DNA from: Dipteris shenzhenensis
Lineage: Eukaryota; Polypodiophyta; Polypodiopsida; Gleicheniales
DNA length: 64,000 nt
Direction: 5' to 3' (one strand)
NCBI GenBank assembly: GCA_047967505.1
Contig: CM106540.1
Part shown: positions 23,340 through 35,500 of the stretch, one piece after another
Position numbering within the stretch: position 1 is the stretch's first letter
How the letters are laid out: each line of letters begins with the position of its first letter
Made by a program: the position numbers and the translations under genes
The notes under the pieces: generated by a model
The model's input: only the letters and a program-made list of their open reading frames with translations
What the model was told of the DNA's origin: nothing
The model's database searches: none

Positions 23340-24713
23340 ATGGGTGGGAGTAGATTTCCTTGCAGCTCATGTTGTGACTTTGAAAGTGTGCAGATGGAAG
23401 GGATGGGGGGAAGCTCGTCAGATGATGTGCCAATGCCCGGGAGCACAGAGTGGCTTACGGAGAGGTTGTATTGTCATTGCACTCATTGCAAGCGAGAAGT
23501 ACGACATCAATGTCGTATTATCATGTGCCACTTGTGGATGTATGGGGAGGACCCCGAACCAGTACCCACCGTTGGTATTGCACATGGTGATGGATCATTG
23601 GTAAGTCAATGCTATTTGAGTGGACGGTTAATATTGGATACCATTATGACACAAAACCTTGAGACAAGATCTTATCAGTCCATTGATGACACATTGAGGA
23701 TTCCCGCAAATTGTGCAGCTTAGAAGTAGATAGACATGCATGTAAGTTTCTTACCTCTTGATGTAATTAAGTAATTATTTGTGGCAATATACACTATAAA
23801 ATAGATGCATCTTCATTGTTTTAATGATGCTCTTTTATAGTACAAAAAGTACAGTGCATTATGGTCATATGGATGACATTTTTGCGTGGAATGCATCGAT
23901 TTAAAGAGAGTCATGTATGATTGTGGAGTCATGGCTAACTTCACACAAGATAGCTGAGCAAGTGCTTCGGATACCAATCTTCTCTCCTCACAGTTGGATT
24001 ATTGTGGAACCATATGCGAAATCTATGAAATTGATTTTAGACGATTTAGTATTTTCATTCTTGATGTAAAATGGTTTAGAACTATTTACAACAGTCCCTA
24101 TGCCACAGTGAGAAAAGATAGTAGCGGTTTCTTTGCAATAGACTCCACCAAACTTTGGACTGATGAAAGTGATACTTTTGTTCTTCCCGAGCACTGTGAG
24201 TAGATGCATACTAATGATTTAATTAATCGAAGCTTTTGTTTTTTAAAGATCCATTGATACATGTACTTAAGCATAATTTCATATATATAATTGATGGCAT
24301 TTGGCACCCATCTTCAATATAGGTGGTTTTTCATCCGGATCGTTCTGATCCAAGATGGTGGTATGTGATCCAAGTTGCACCACGAAGTAAGCAAATTTTT
24401 GAAGAGATGTGGATATGGAGATGCCACTACCAATGCTGGATCCAATTGATCCAGATGGATCTAGCGAAGAAGATGAAGATCACAATATGAGCCAAGAGGA
24501 AGATGCGCATAAGGACATTAGACGGAGGAAGATGGAGATCACGATATTGAGGAAGAACATGACGATCATTAAGAATCACCACACTTTATTGAAGAAGATA
24601 ATCAAGTACTCTTAGGTGAATGTACGATGCTAGAGTACGATGATGATATAGGAGATCAACTCGGTATAGAGTTAGAGATAGACTTGTTTGGCATGTTAGA
24701 CTTGTGAAGCCGT
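23340..24713 (+). pseudogene. Internally deleted TNP2-type transposase (family A)
   Basis: A short exon from ATG 23340 leads to the N-terminal Cys/His domain (ATG 23394; RLYCHCTHCKREVRHQCR). At about 23680 the frame jumps directly to DDTLRIPANCAA and at about 23735 to HVSFLPLDVIK, so nearly all the transposase core and DUF4218 are deleted. The DUF4216-like exon follows (about 23845-24200; YCGTICEIYEIDFRRFSIFILDVKWFRT), then the acidic C-terminal exon from 24324. Compared with the copy at 49732-52712, more than 500 residues are missing. This is a classic non-autonomous dSpm-like derivative. Confidence 0.8.
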
Positions 24714-24904
24714 TGATGTAAATGCTCTTCATTCAAACTTGGACATGAATATATGAGCTTCAAAGGCTTGATGTACATGCTCTTGTACTTTTATTCTCTC
24801 AAAGGATCAAACATGTATGAAAATGGAAAAAAAATTATCATTGGGAAAAACTGTCTTTTAAGGTCAGTATGGGAAAAAAAACTCTCTGTAAAACATCGCT
24901 ATAG

Positions 24905-25065
24905 GAAACTGTCTTAGTGTCGCTATATAACGACCATTACCAATCTGATAAGGGTCGCTATATAGCGACCCTTAACGAAGCCCGCTTCCAATACCGATGA
25001 TTAGCACCTCGCGCACACTAAATGTCGATACTTAAGCATCGCAATGGGATCTGTGTGTAGTAGTG
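24905..25065. repeat. CACTA right end: subterminal palindromes and terminal CACTACTACACACAG
   Basis: Decayed GTCGCTATATAGCGAC copies at about 24922-24973, then a terminus which on the minus strand reads CACTACTACACACAGATCC, ending at 25065. It matches the TNP2-side end of the intact element at 53151. The base triplet beyond it is ttt; no matching left end was found. Confidence 0.8.
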
Positions 25066-25084
25066 TTTATTTGGCTTTCACGAT

Positions 25085-25300
25085 GGACACATATGGATTA
25101 CTTATTGAGTACTCATTCGGACATGGTCATATTGCGTACTCATTTGGACATGGTATGGTTCAGCGTCTTTCAGATGAACACATATGGATTACTTCTTGAG
25201 TACTCATTTGGACATGGCACATATGGATTATTTATTAAGTACTCATTTGGACGTGGCACATATGGATTACTATTGAGTACTTGTTTGGAGGTGACACCAT
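25085..25300. repeat. ~40-bp minisatellite
   Basis: Five or so imperfect copies of acatatggattact..ttgagtactcatttggac.tgg. Confidence 0.85.
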
Positions 25301-25364
25301 TCCCGGATGCCCAGTTTCTTGGTTACTTCTAGATGTTCTTTGTAATCTCGGATGCTCGTCTTTT

Positions 25365-26060
25365 CGGTTGTTCGGTACTTCCGGATGCAAAGAGGTTTTT
25401 ATTTCATTCCTGTTATGATTATGTAAGCTCTGTCTAATCCTCCACACCACCTTGCCTCTTGTCATACGTGTATGGCTTATGCTCGTTGAATTTTTGGTTG
25501 TTCGGTACTTTTGGATGAGGAGGTTGTTATTTCATTCTCGCCTATGATTATGTAAGCTGTCTAATCCACACTAGCTTGCCTCTTGTCATACGTGCATGGC
25601 TTATGCTCGTTGTATTTCCAGTTGTTCAGTACTTTTGGTTGCCCAATTGTTCGGCACTTCTGAGATGCCCAATTGTTCGTATTTCTGGTTGTTCGGTACT
25701 TCGGGCTGCCCAGTTGTTCGGTACTTCTGGGATGCCCAATTGTTTGGTACTTTTGGATGTCCGGATGCTTGTTGTGTTTTTTGATTATTGGTTCTTGATT
25801 TGCAGGATCATTATGGGCCTTCCTATTGTGTTGCTATGGCTTTCTTACACTACGCAAGTGACATTTCAGCCCTGGCTTTGTGGGACATCTCAAATCCGAT
25901 ACTTTTGGATGCTTTTTGAATGCTCGTCGTGTTTTTGGATTATTGGTTCTTGATTTGCAATATTTTTATGGGCCTTCCTATTGTGTTGCTATGGCTTTCT
26001 TACAGTATACAAGAGACATTTTAGCCCTGGCTTTGTGGACATCTCAAATCGCCCCTCCAT
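25365..26060. repeat. Nested minisatellites and 130-155-bp duplications
   Basis: A ~34-bp unit containing ttgttcggtacttctgg recurs through 25366-25760. A block with gcctcttgtcatacgtgtatgg appears at about 25453 and 25580. A 155-bp block starting tattggttcttgatttgca repeats at 25786 and 25941. No gene was recognised. Confidence 0.8.
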
Positions 26061-26630
26061 ACTCATCTTTGGAGTGATTGAAGCAATTTCCTCATACATT
26101 CATCCTTGGTACAATAGAAAAGGACACTTGAATATTTGCTGTGTTCATATACACTACATGAAATCGGTCGTTTTAGGTGGATGAATTGTGCAAAACTTGA
26201 AGCCATGATTATAAAGGTTTGAAGAGGTTTGACTAAATTGAACTTGGAGGCAACAAGCTCTACTATTCAAATGACGAGCTCAAACATCGAACTTGAAGAT
26301 CTCAAGCCCTGATTATAAATAATCACTATGTCAAACAAGTTGAGATTTCTAGGCATATTTTTCCTATTTTTCACACATACTTTGCATTGTATCATGCACC
26401 AAACATAGCGCCTATACTTTGCACTGTACTATAGAACAGTGCTTGTCTTATGACTTTGTACTATCCACATGCAATTTGCACTATATCATCCAACATTACA
26501 ATGTATCATTCAAATTGGCATATGGCCATCCTTTGTATATATGTTTTCACGTAGATATATATAGTGGCTCCGGTTTTTCCCTTGTACTCCCCAAGGGTTT
26601 TTTCATCCATAGAGCCAGAAGGCTTAGTTT

Positions 26631-26774
26631 GAGTGGGGGTGTTAGAGCTATATATAGCTTGCCCGAACTCAGTCTAGTCCTCAACTATATATATGCCTAT
26701 GATCTATGAATAGAATCACTTCCTTGGGAGCAACTCTTGTGTCCATCTCTCTCCTCTTTCTCTTCCTGTCAACA
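26631..26774 (+). mobile_element. Possible short LTR with polypurine tract
   Basis: A purine run gagtggggg (26631-26639) precedes a 135-bp segment that begins TGTTAGAG and ends GTCAACA, so its ends form TGTT...AACA. Inside are a TATA-like ctatatatatg and an AATAGA-like polyadenylation signal. This is the look of a 3' LTR of a small copia-type or TRIM element. No second LTR or target duplication was found. Confidence 0.35.
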
Positions 26775-28260
26775 AGTGGGATGCGGAGAGACAGTGAGTG
26801 TTGGGTCCTCTAAATTCAAGAGGATGATGATGGATTTTTGCAAGCAGCCACAAAAGAAAAAGAATTATATCCGTAATACATTAAATGCAGAGTTCCTTGT
26901 GCTATCTCAAGACCTTGAGTTCAACAACTGTTGGATGCTAATAAAATGGCCTAGGTATCGAAGTCGCAAAAAGATCAAATCCACATGAAGGCTATGGCTA
27001 GGGAATCCAAGCTCACTTGGGTCCTTGCAGAAGATTGTAAAATTGTTAAAAGGAGTTAAATGAAGACTAAAGTGGGCCAATCCCACTTGGGCTCTAGTAG
27101 GAGGACTGTCTTTAAAAATGTTCTTGCAAGTACCTCTTCTTTCACTCTTTTAGTGTATAATTTGGGTAGCATGTCAATCACTAAGACTTATGTGTATTCT
27201 TATGATGTTAGTTTATGAAAATGGGTCGAGAATGTACGGATGCAAAGTATAGGTATGCATACAATTAACATCTATTTTTTAAGAAATGCTCTCAAAGACA
27301 TATATATACTAACCATGCAAATCATGTGCCCGGCTGGTTGAACAAGAGGACAGAGATGAATGCTTGAGAGAAGCTCACCAGGAGGATGATACAACATGTG
27401 GAGAGTGTGCTAGTGGGTGTGACGATAGTGGAGAGGGCACTAGTGGGAGTGGAGAGGATGAGGGTGAGGATAGGAGCAGCAAGGACTAGCACTACATTCT
27501 ACGCATCTCCCTGTTTTGATGACCGACATACAAAGAGAGTGCAAACCTGTATATAGTGTCAATATTCTATCTCATACAGTGTGGTAGGACAATTTTGTAA
27601 TGAACAATTCTAAACAATACAATACAATGGCCACTACAATGTAATACATACCTTTATAAAAGGGCAGATTCAGGACTAGCTAGGCCCTAATTCACCCTAA
27701 AAAAACTTTGTCCGCAAAGGAAAGTGTCAATAAAGCTTTGGGATTTTTTACTAGCATTGATATTATTATAGTGTGCGTATGTGTATATGTATCTCTATGT
27801 GTACATTGTGTATCTTTATATGTACCTATTTGTGTATGAGTATGTGTATTTGTGTGGATGGTGCTTCATGTTTGAGAGTTGATGCATAATGCATTGCATT
27901 CTAATATGTCTAAGTATACTTGTGTGGATGGTCATATATGAGAGTTGATGTGGCATGCCTTATCCTTAAAATGTGTTGCATTCTAGATTCTCGATTCCTC
28001 TAAGGAATGGGTATCCTTATGGTGCACGAAAATGGTTGGAGGGCACCTTTCACTGCAGAGAAAATGGTGAGTTGTAGATGTGCACGAGTCATTTTACTAG
28101 AGGTTGGGAGCTGGCAATGCCTGAAGTCATTATCTTAACTCTAGGGAGGGGGCTCAGAGGGGGATGCCAAAGGTACAAGGTGAGTGACTGGAGTCACAAC
28201 AAGACAAAGCACCCACAGACGCGCACACAAATGCGTTTATTGAACTAAAAAAAAAAACTT
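26775..28260. other. Mostly non-coding stretch with an acidic ORF end
   Basis: At about 27340-27490 (+) a frame ends in EQEDRDE...GEGTSGSGEDEGED then stop, resembling the acidic C-termini of the TNPA-like proteins elsewhere here, so it may be another CACTA gene relic. The frame at 26790-26987 is unrecognised. GT-rich words (gtgtatatgtat) occur near 27775-27860. Confidence 0.4.
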
Positions 28261-28264
28261 ACGG

Positions 28265-28530
28265 ATGCGTCCATTTTCGTGTCTAGAGACCCGCATCTAA
28301 CAGCGTGTCTATATAGCAGACAGACGAGCGTATAGATGTGCATATAGACGCGTAAATAGATGCTCTGCTAAACAATTTAAAAAAGAGGCAGATGCATCGT
28401 TAAACGCGTGTATAGACGCGTTTATAAACGGTCTTATAGATGCGTTTATAGACGCGCAAATAGACGCTTCTCGAACAGACAGACACGTATATAGACGCAT
28501 TTATAGATGCAATGATAGACGCGCTACATA
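28265..28530. repeat. Family B CACTA left subterminal palindromes
   Basis: About eight imperfect copies of gcgtctatagacgc or gcgtttatagacgc (for example 28410-28420, 28443-28457, 28494-28507). They lie beyond the 3' end of the TNPA-like gene at 28845, the position expected for subterminal repeats. No CACTA terminus could be identified to the left. Confidence 0.65.
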
Positions 28531-28844
28531 ATATTTTTTTTAAATTTACAGAATGTTGTGTATGTTGTGTATGCTATATAGTTACAAGAATCCCATTTCC
28601 ACATTTTGTAGTTCAATTCTTACAGCCAACCGCATTTTAATTATAATTCCAAATAAAACATTACAACTCCAAAACGCAATAAAATTGAAAGCTCAAAAAG
28701 TGCTTGTATGTACATATAGCACGAAGCTAAACCACATCATGTGGCTTCAAGTACAAAAAATAAGAGGAGTGTATATACAAGAGGCACGAAGCCAAGCCAA
28801 TGGCTTTAAGTACAAAAAAGAGTAGCTAGCACTACTTCTATGAC

Positions 28845-30287
28845 TAATCTATGTTCTCCACGTCCTCACTCCCTTCCATGCTCCCTTCTGTGATCCCTTC
28901 TCCGCCTCCTTCCTCGTCTTCTTCCTCGTCTTCTTGTGCAGGGACTTGTAAACAAGGGACAACATATATCAATGTATGAAAAATCAAATCTTTACTTATA
29001 ATATTGACATTATTTAATTACTTTCAAATACATCGGGGGCCACTCTAGTAGCCTGGATATACTGCTCCTCAGTAATCAACCCATCATGATAGAAGTGCTT
29101 CCATGTATCTCCTCTGCGATGGTGGCGGTGGTAGGCTGTCTTGACAAGAGTAGGGTATCTGCCCACAATATCAAGCTGCAAGATGACACAATTTGCAGAG
29201 GGGTCAGTACAAAGAAACAACCTCCTAATAAACTACATAAGCAATATAATTTGAGATCGATACTTACAAATTGGGCCTCCCATGATTCAACACCCCCTGC
29301 TCCAAAATGCACGCTTCCATATTGCTCCATCTGGATCCTTCGTGCCTCCACGTGCTGCAGATTGGGGTCCTCCCTCGCTAACTTCATTGCTTTCTTCCAC
29401 TCATGCTTGTGAGCAGTGTGGGGCGGGCCCCTTGGTGGTTGACCTCCCTCGAGCCTGGCAAGCTCCACTAGTGCCTGCCTCTTAAAGCGAAGATCTTTTA
29501 TTGCCAAGTATCATAACAATCTCTGACTTGGCCCATTTATCTGTGAGCTGACGATTGGGGGGGTTAGGATACCTAGAGCGAACAGTAGCAAGGGTCTCAT
29601 CAGCCAACCTCTTTGGCTGGTCTTTGTAGTGGATAAAGCAATCTCTGTAATTGTTAGCAATTACAGAGCGTATGAAGGCCATGATGTGCTTCCCCCGTGC
29701 ATCCATCAAGATGCCTCCTGTCTGAGTGATGTCATAGAATATCGTACCATCACCCGGAGGCACGTCTAAATCATCCGAATCATCATCGTCCCCACCACCA
29801 CCCCTCCCAAAGCATTATGCCATGCATCCCCCACCACTCTCCCTGCTACTACGCCTGCTACCATGTTATGTCGAGCTAGTATGCTGGCCACTCGTAGCTG
29901 GAGACTACACGGGACTACGTGGACCACTTGTAGTTGGAGAACCAAGTCTCGACTGCACAGGAGTACACCGATGGCTCTGCGAGACAGAAGGACCTCCTGA
30001 CGGCATGGGGGAAGGGGCATAAGATGGCATGGGGGCAGGGGCATAAGATGGCATGGGAGAAGGGCCTCGGCTGTGTAGCCGGCTGGGCTATGCTGACTCC
30101 GCTGGGGTAATCTCAGCTGGTGTGGGGTGGTTTGGAGTCTATAGTGCCGACTCCTGGGGGTGTTTAGAGTACCCGTCATATACCCGTATAACTCCGCAAG
30201 ACTAGAAGGGTGCCCTAAAAGGTTATATAAGTCCCTAAAAATAGACTCTCGGAGATGAAGTGAGCCCAAAGAGCTTCCTGGCCACAT
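28845..30287 (-). pseudogene. TNPA-like (Ptta/En/Spm type) protein, family B
   Basis: Order on the minus strand: N-terminal WPGSSLGSLHLRE (30287-30230) with a Pro/Leu-rich repeat zone; the core block at 29763-29500 (GKHIMAFIRSVIANNYRDCF, RLADETLATVRSRYPNPPN); then after a frame slip at about 29500 ELARLEGGQP and GSVHFGAGG (about 29295-29320), a signature shared with the family A protein (GTSHFGAGG); an exon at about 29176-29020 (LDIVGRYPTLVKTAY, HDGLITEEQY); and a final acidic exon 28945-28850 (QEDEEEDEEGGGEG). By analogy with En/Spm TnpA it should bind the terminal repeats. At least one frameshift suggests inactivity. It is divergent from the TNP2-like gene at 31150. Confidence 0.65.
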
Positions 30288-30364
30288 GATGAAGTGGAAA
30301 AAAGAAAAAAAGACGACTATTGATGAGCTGAGAAGAAAGAGGAAAGGAAGAAAAGATTACTATC

Positions 30365-31090
30365 GGAGCGCGTCTATAGACGCACTAGAGAAGCGTGTCT
30401 ATTTTTGCGTATAACATTGCGTCTATAGATGCGGCTGTCTGTGTCTGCAAACAGGCTAGATGCGCCTGTAGACGCGGTTTTAGACACGCTCTGAGATGTG
30501 CCTATAGATGCGTTCCGACAGACGGACTTTTCTAAAAAATAGAAAAGGACATGTACCCGACACAAAAACGTAACACTGATACCAAAATCATGCGTTTCTT
30601 GGATACGAGAAAGTACAAATCCAAAGAGAGCAAACTTCCAAAAAAGATCAACTATAAAAAGACTTACCTTGGATAGAGGTATGGAAGCTTCTTCTCCTTT
30701 TTCAAAGTTGCTTCTCTTCCTTGTTCACCCTCTTCTCCTTTAAGCTTAGAAGTAAGTGTGGGTGCCTTCCTCTTAAGTGTAAGCTTGGAAGTAAGTGTGG
30801 GTGCCTCCCTCTTAAGCATCGAAACTATGGATCTGCTAATAGCAAAGCAAGCAAGCCGCGCGAAGTATAAGTAATGTGAAGAAAAGCAAAGCGAGCGTGC
30901 TTAAAGCAGATTTAAAAATCGCATCTATAGGTGCGTCTAATAGCACGTTTATACACACGTCTAAACACACAGAGTAGATGCAGTTTTAGATGCGCTTGTA
31001 GACGTGCACCACAGAACAGACAGACACAGTTTTAGACGCGCTTGTAGACGCGCACCACAAAACAGACAGACGCAGTTTTAGACGTGCCAC
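30365..31090. promoter_or_regulatory. Divergent promoter of family B element with palindromes
   Basis: Two clusters of GCGTCTATAGACGC variants (about 30368-30520 and 30915-31085) lie between the minus-strand TNPA-like gene and the plus-strand TNP2-like gene. A near-duplicate phrase ttaagtgtaagcttggaagtaagtgtggg sits between them (about 30745-30805). The motif equals that at the element's left end, so the same protein may bind end and promoter. Confidence 0.6.
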
Positions 31091-31149
31091 AGAGTTTAAA
31101 ATTAAATATTTGAAGAAAATCAAAATTTTTTGGGTTGTTTGTTTGTAGG

Positions 31150-32510
31150 ATGTCTTCATCTTCAAGAAGTAGCTCCAGTGAGGATGAATCCCTCCGTATC
31201 CACCATCGCGAAATGTGGTTGGAGCAAAAAATCAAATGTATGTGTGATCGATGTCGAGGAAACATGTATCATGCACGCAGGATTACACTCAATCACATCT
31301 CAAAGTATGGAGAATGGGATGCGACCGTAAACATGGTAAGTGTTAAAGAGTTAAGGTTGATTGAGATACCTATGGGTGTTCATATGTTTGAGTTATGATC
31401 CCGTTTTAATTTGATATAGGATGCAGTGCCACACCCGCATATGTTGCCCTATGCTCACCGTGAGGAGGCGAAGCGTCGGCGATATGAGGTGGGATCTTCA
31501 GGAGGGACCATTACGGATGCATGGAGTGATGGTGATAGTAGCCCTCAGCCATTACCTCATGCTCACCTCATGAAGCCGCGGAGCAGGAGGTGTTTGATGA
31601 TATGGTGCAGGATTTATATGTCCATCAAGGGAGGGATGATAGCATGGAGTAGGATGATCTTTTTACTGCAGCATCGACTCCACTATTTGAGGGGTGCACA
31701 TTCTCTGTTCTACGTGCCTCCCTTGAGTTACTAAACTTGCAAACCATCTATGGATGGAGCAATGCAAGTTTGAATGCATTACTCAAGTAAGCTTGAAAGT
31801 CTATTTTGCAAACATGGTGAATTATGCTAGTGGGTCAATTACTCGAATGCTTTTCCTCATTTATGGTCTTCACGTGCAGGAGGCTATTGTGTAAAATGCT
31901 TCCAAGGGAGAATAAATTACCGACCTCAAGAGATATGGCAAGGCAACATGTGACCCCTCTTGGAGGATTAGATTACAAGCGCATCCATGCATGTGTAAAT
32001 GATTGCATTTTGTTTTGTGGACTACATAAGGATGCAAGAGAGTGCCCTACTTATGGAGAGGCAAGATATAGAGCAGATCTCAAAACTTTGGACGTGCCTC
32101 ATAAGGTTCTGCAACATTTTCCCATAATCCCTTGCATCCAACATATGTTCAAGTGCAAATCCATTGGAGAGCTCATGTCATGGCATTCCTCCCATCGATC
32201 AACCGATGGCAAGTGGAGAACTCCCGCAGACTCTCCTGCATGGAAGCATATTGAAGACACATGGCCAAGCTTCAAGGAAGAACCTAAGAGCTTGAGACTT
32301 GGATTGGGTAAGGACGGTGTGAACCTGTTTGGTCTCAAAAGCACCTCTTACAGTGTATGGCCAGTGATATTGGTGAATTATAATCTTCCACCCTCTATGG
32401 CTATTAAGAAAGGACATGTTATGCTGTCCCTTCTAATTCCACGGAAACATAAATTCAAAAATCCTGATGTTTATTTGGAGCCTTTGATTGACGAGCTAGA
32501 GATACTTTAT
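31150..32510 (+). pseudogene. TNP2-type transposase, family B, 3'-truncated
   Basis: ATG at 31150 starts a Ser-rich leader and a Cys/His domain (CMCDRCRGNMYHARRITLNH) comparable to the transposase-associated zinc-binding domain of plant TNP2. After an intron the exon at 31421 is frameshifted. The exon from about 31878 carries RLLCKMLP, DYKRIHACVNDCILF, LKTLDVPHKVLQHFPIIP, AWKHIEDTWPSF and GVNLFGLKSTSYSVWPV, matching family A position by position. Similarity stops at DELEIL (about 32508), where the sequence switches to the antisense of a family A transposase end. The catalytic region beyond is absent. Confidence 0.75.
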
Positions 32511-32540
32511 ATATATGAAATTATGCTCAAGTACATGTAT

Positions 32541-35500
32541 CAATGGACTTTAAAAACGAAAGCTTCGACTAATTTAATCATTAGTATGCACCTGCTCACA
32601 GTGCTCGGGAAGAACAAAAGTATCACTTTCATTGGTCCAATGTTTGGTGGAGACTATTGCAAAAAGACCGCTACTATCTTTTCTCACTGTCGCATGGGGA
32701 CCGTTGTAAATAGTTCTAAACCATTTTACATCAAGAATGAAAATAGTAAATCGTCTGAAATCAATTTCATAGATGTCGCGTATGGTTCCACAATAATCCA
32801 ACTGTGAGGAGAGAAGATTGGTATCCGAAGCACTTGCTCGGCTATCTTGTGTGAAGTTAGCCATGACTCCACAATCATACGTGACTCTCTTTGAATCGAT
32901 GCGTTCCACACAAAAATGTTGTCCATATGACCATAATGCACTGTACTTTTTGTACTGTAAAAGAGCATCAAAACAATGAAGATGCACCTATTTTATAGCA
33001 TATATTGCCACAAATAATTACTTAATTACGTCAAGAGATAAGAAACTTACATGCACCATACATCCAGATGATAACGCTCGCTCGCGCTCGTTTATTGTCT
33101 CTCCATCATGTTCGGCTTTACGTAGAGCCAGTTGTAGCCAATCAAGTGACATGTGAGTAGGGAGAAGAGCCAGATCTCGTGGATATGGTTGTGATCGCCT
33201 GTACATTACTCTGAATCTCGTCCTTGCATTTATTCTTTCTGCTTTGGCCACTTCATATCTCTCAATCCACTTCTGCATCTCAGGGCTATTGAGGATACAA
33301 AACTTATTGAATTTCTCCATTTGCTCTTTGCTCATCTTTCTTTCAATCCCTTTTCCTTGGGGAACCTCGCCAACGATGCGATCATCATCCTTGTTGTGCC
33401 AAGCTTGTGGCATATCAGGATCCATGGATGCAAGAAACTCTGTGATATATACTAATGACTCTTGCACAAGCCATCCCTCTACTATGCTTGCTTCTGGTCT
33501 TGCTCTTTGTCTTACAAACCCCTTTAAAGTTTTCATAAACCGCTCGAGAAAAAAAATCCATCGACTATGAACGGTACCTGCTATAGCCACCTCATCAACT
33601 ATGTGCACAAGCAAGTGGACTTGAGTTGTCATAATGCTCGAGGGAAAGTGCTTCTCAAGAAAGCATACGGCTTCGATGGATTCCACCCTAGCCTTCTCGA
33701 TGCTTGATATAGAGATCTCTTTTGAGATATCCACCTATTTCACATGTCCATGCATATGTAAGATATTTGAGATATCCACCTATTTCACATGTCCATGAAG
33801 AAAATACATAATGCGATTTGATAGTAAGCATACCTCACAATACCACAGATCTTGAATATAGCATTTCTAACATCTTCTTGTAAGCACCCTTTTATTGTAA
33901 TTGGGAGGATGAACTATCAAAGCAACAATGAAGTCATGTCAACAATATAACATAATAATAATTACGCTAACACATCACTATTATCAGTACACTAATTCTA
34001 CTTAGAATACCTGTAAGACCTTGTGCCAATCATGGGACTTGAGGCCACTAAGCTTATTGTCCTTTGAAAATGCTCCTTTCAAGCAACGCATGTAGCCTGT
34101 CGGTGTTTGAAAAGAGGCAATGTCTACCTTGACCGCTGCCTCCTCCCTCGTAGAGAGGATCCACGTTGCTTTCAGGAGGACAACTTTTCCCGAAGCATGC
34201 ACTTGGGGCCACAAACGAGACATCCTATTCATAGCACGCAAGTCTTCTCGCACTCCTCTCAAGTCCTTGGAACCAACCAAGTGTGCCCAAATACTGCCCC
34301 CACATTCTTGAAGATATGCATGGGATCCAAGAGATGATTGATTTGTAACTAACCCCAATAAGGAAGCTCTTGCAAGATCGATAGCCTCTTCATACCAGGA
34401 GGAGGTTCCTCTCCATTCACCCTCCAAGCTTGAATCCAATCACTTGCCTTCAAATATGATGGTGGTGGATCAAGCTGACCTCCACGTGCGAGATGGTCGA
34501 GTGGAAGGTATCGAGCATGACCTTCATAAACATTTTTCCTCATATGTTTGGAGTAGCGTGCAAGCAATTTCAAAGCCGGTCCACAAACAGGACAAGCATG
34601 GTACCCACTTGTAAGAAGTCCTGCACACATGCATGAATGTGTTAGTACAAGACATGCATGCAAAAGAGAGTAAAAAAAGCATAATCCCTCATTGTACATG
34701 TAAAGACACAACCACGTACCTGCGCACTCTCCATATCCTGGGTAGTCATGCATGGTCCACATCAAGATACCCCTGACCAAAATATCATTGGTATGTCTAG
34801 GAGCTTTGGAAATATCAAAGACCTGCACTCCTCTCCATAATATCTATAACTCCTCTATCAAAGGTGCCATGTACACGTCCATGTTTTTTGCCTTGTACTT
34901 TCCTGGCACAAGTAGTGTAAGCATGAGGTGTCCCTTTTTTATTGTTAGCCATGGTGGGATATTGTAATTCACCACGACTATGGGCCATGTCAACCAAGAT
35001 GTCGAGCGTAACCCGAAAGGATTCACGCCGTCCATGACTAGCCCAAGATGTAAGTTGCGTGGCTCCCTCGCAAAGTCCGGCCACTGATTATCTATGTGCT
35101 TCCAAGCTGCACAATCTACGGGAATCCTCAATGTGTGATCAGTGGACCAATGAGATGCATGCCATGTCATCAATTTCGCTATGGATTTGCATCGAAACAT
35201 GTGTTGTATTCTTGCAATGATGGGAAAGTGTCTTAAGACCTTTACCGGTATCCGCTCACCCTACAAGTCATCTCTATATCGTTGTTCCCCACACTTTGGA
35301 CAACTAGCCAAATCTCCATGCTCACGACGAAAGAGAATACAATCATTACGGCAAGCATGGATGGTATCATAATCCATACCCACCATTGTTAGCATCTTTT
35401 TCGCTTCATCTCTTGATGCGGGCATGGTATTTGGTGCTGGCAACATCTTTTGGAGCAACCTATGACAAAGACAGTATCCAAATGATGATTCTCAAAACAA

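Noticed and set aside
26640-26774. Solo LTR with target duplication
   Set aside because: No duplicated flank could be found, so only a possible LTR is reported.
28265-32510. CACTA terminus for family B
   Set aside because: Candidate cactac words near 27489 and 28829 do not resemble the A or C ends. The second lies just beyond the stop of the TNPA-like gene on its 3' side, inside the element.
31824-32807. Single 327-residue protein
   Set aside because: The first two thirds are family B transposase in sense, the rest is antisense of a family A gene; the continuity is accidental.
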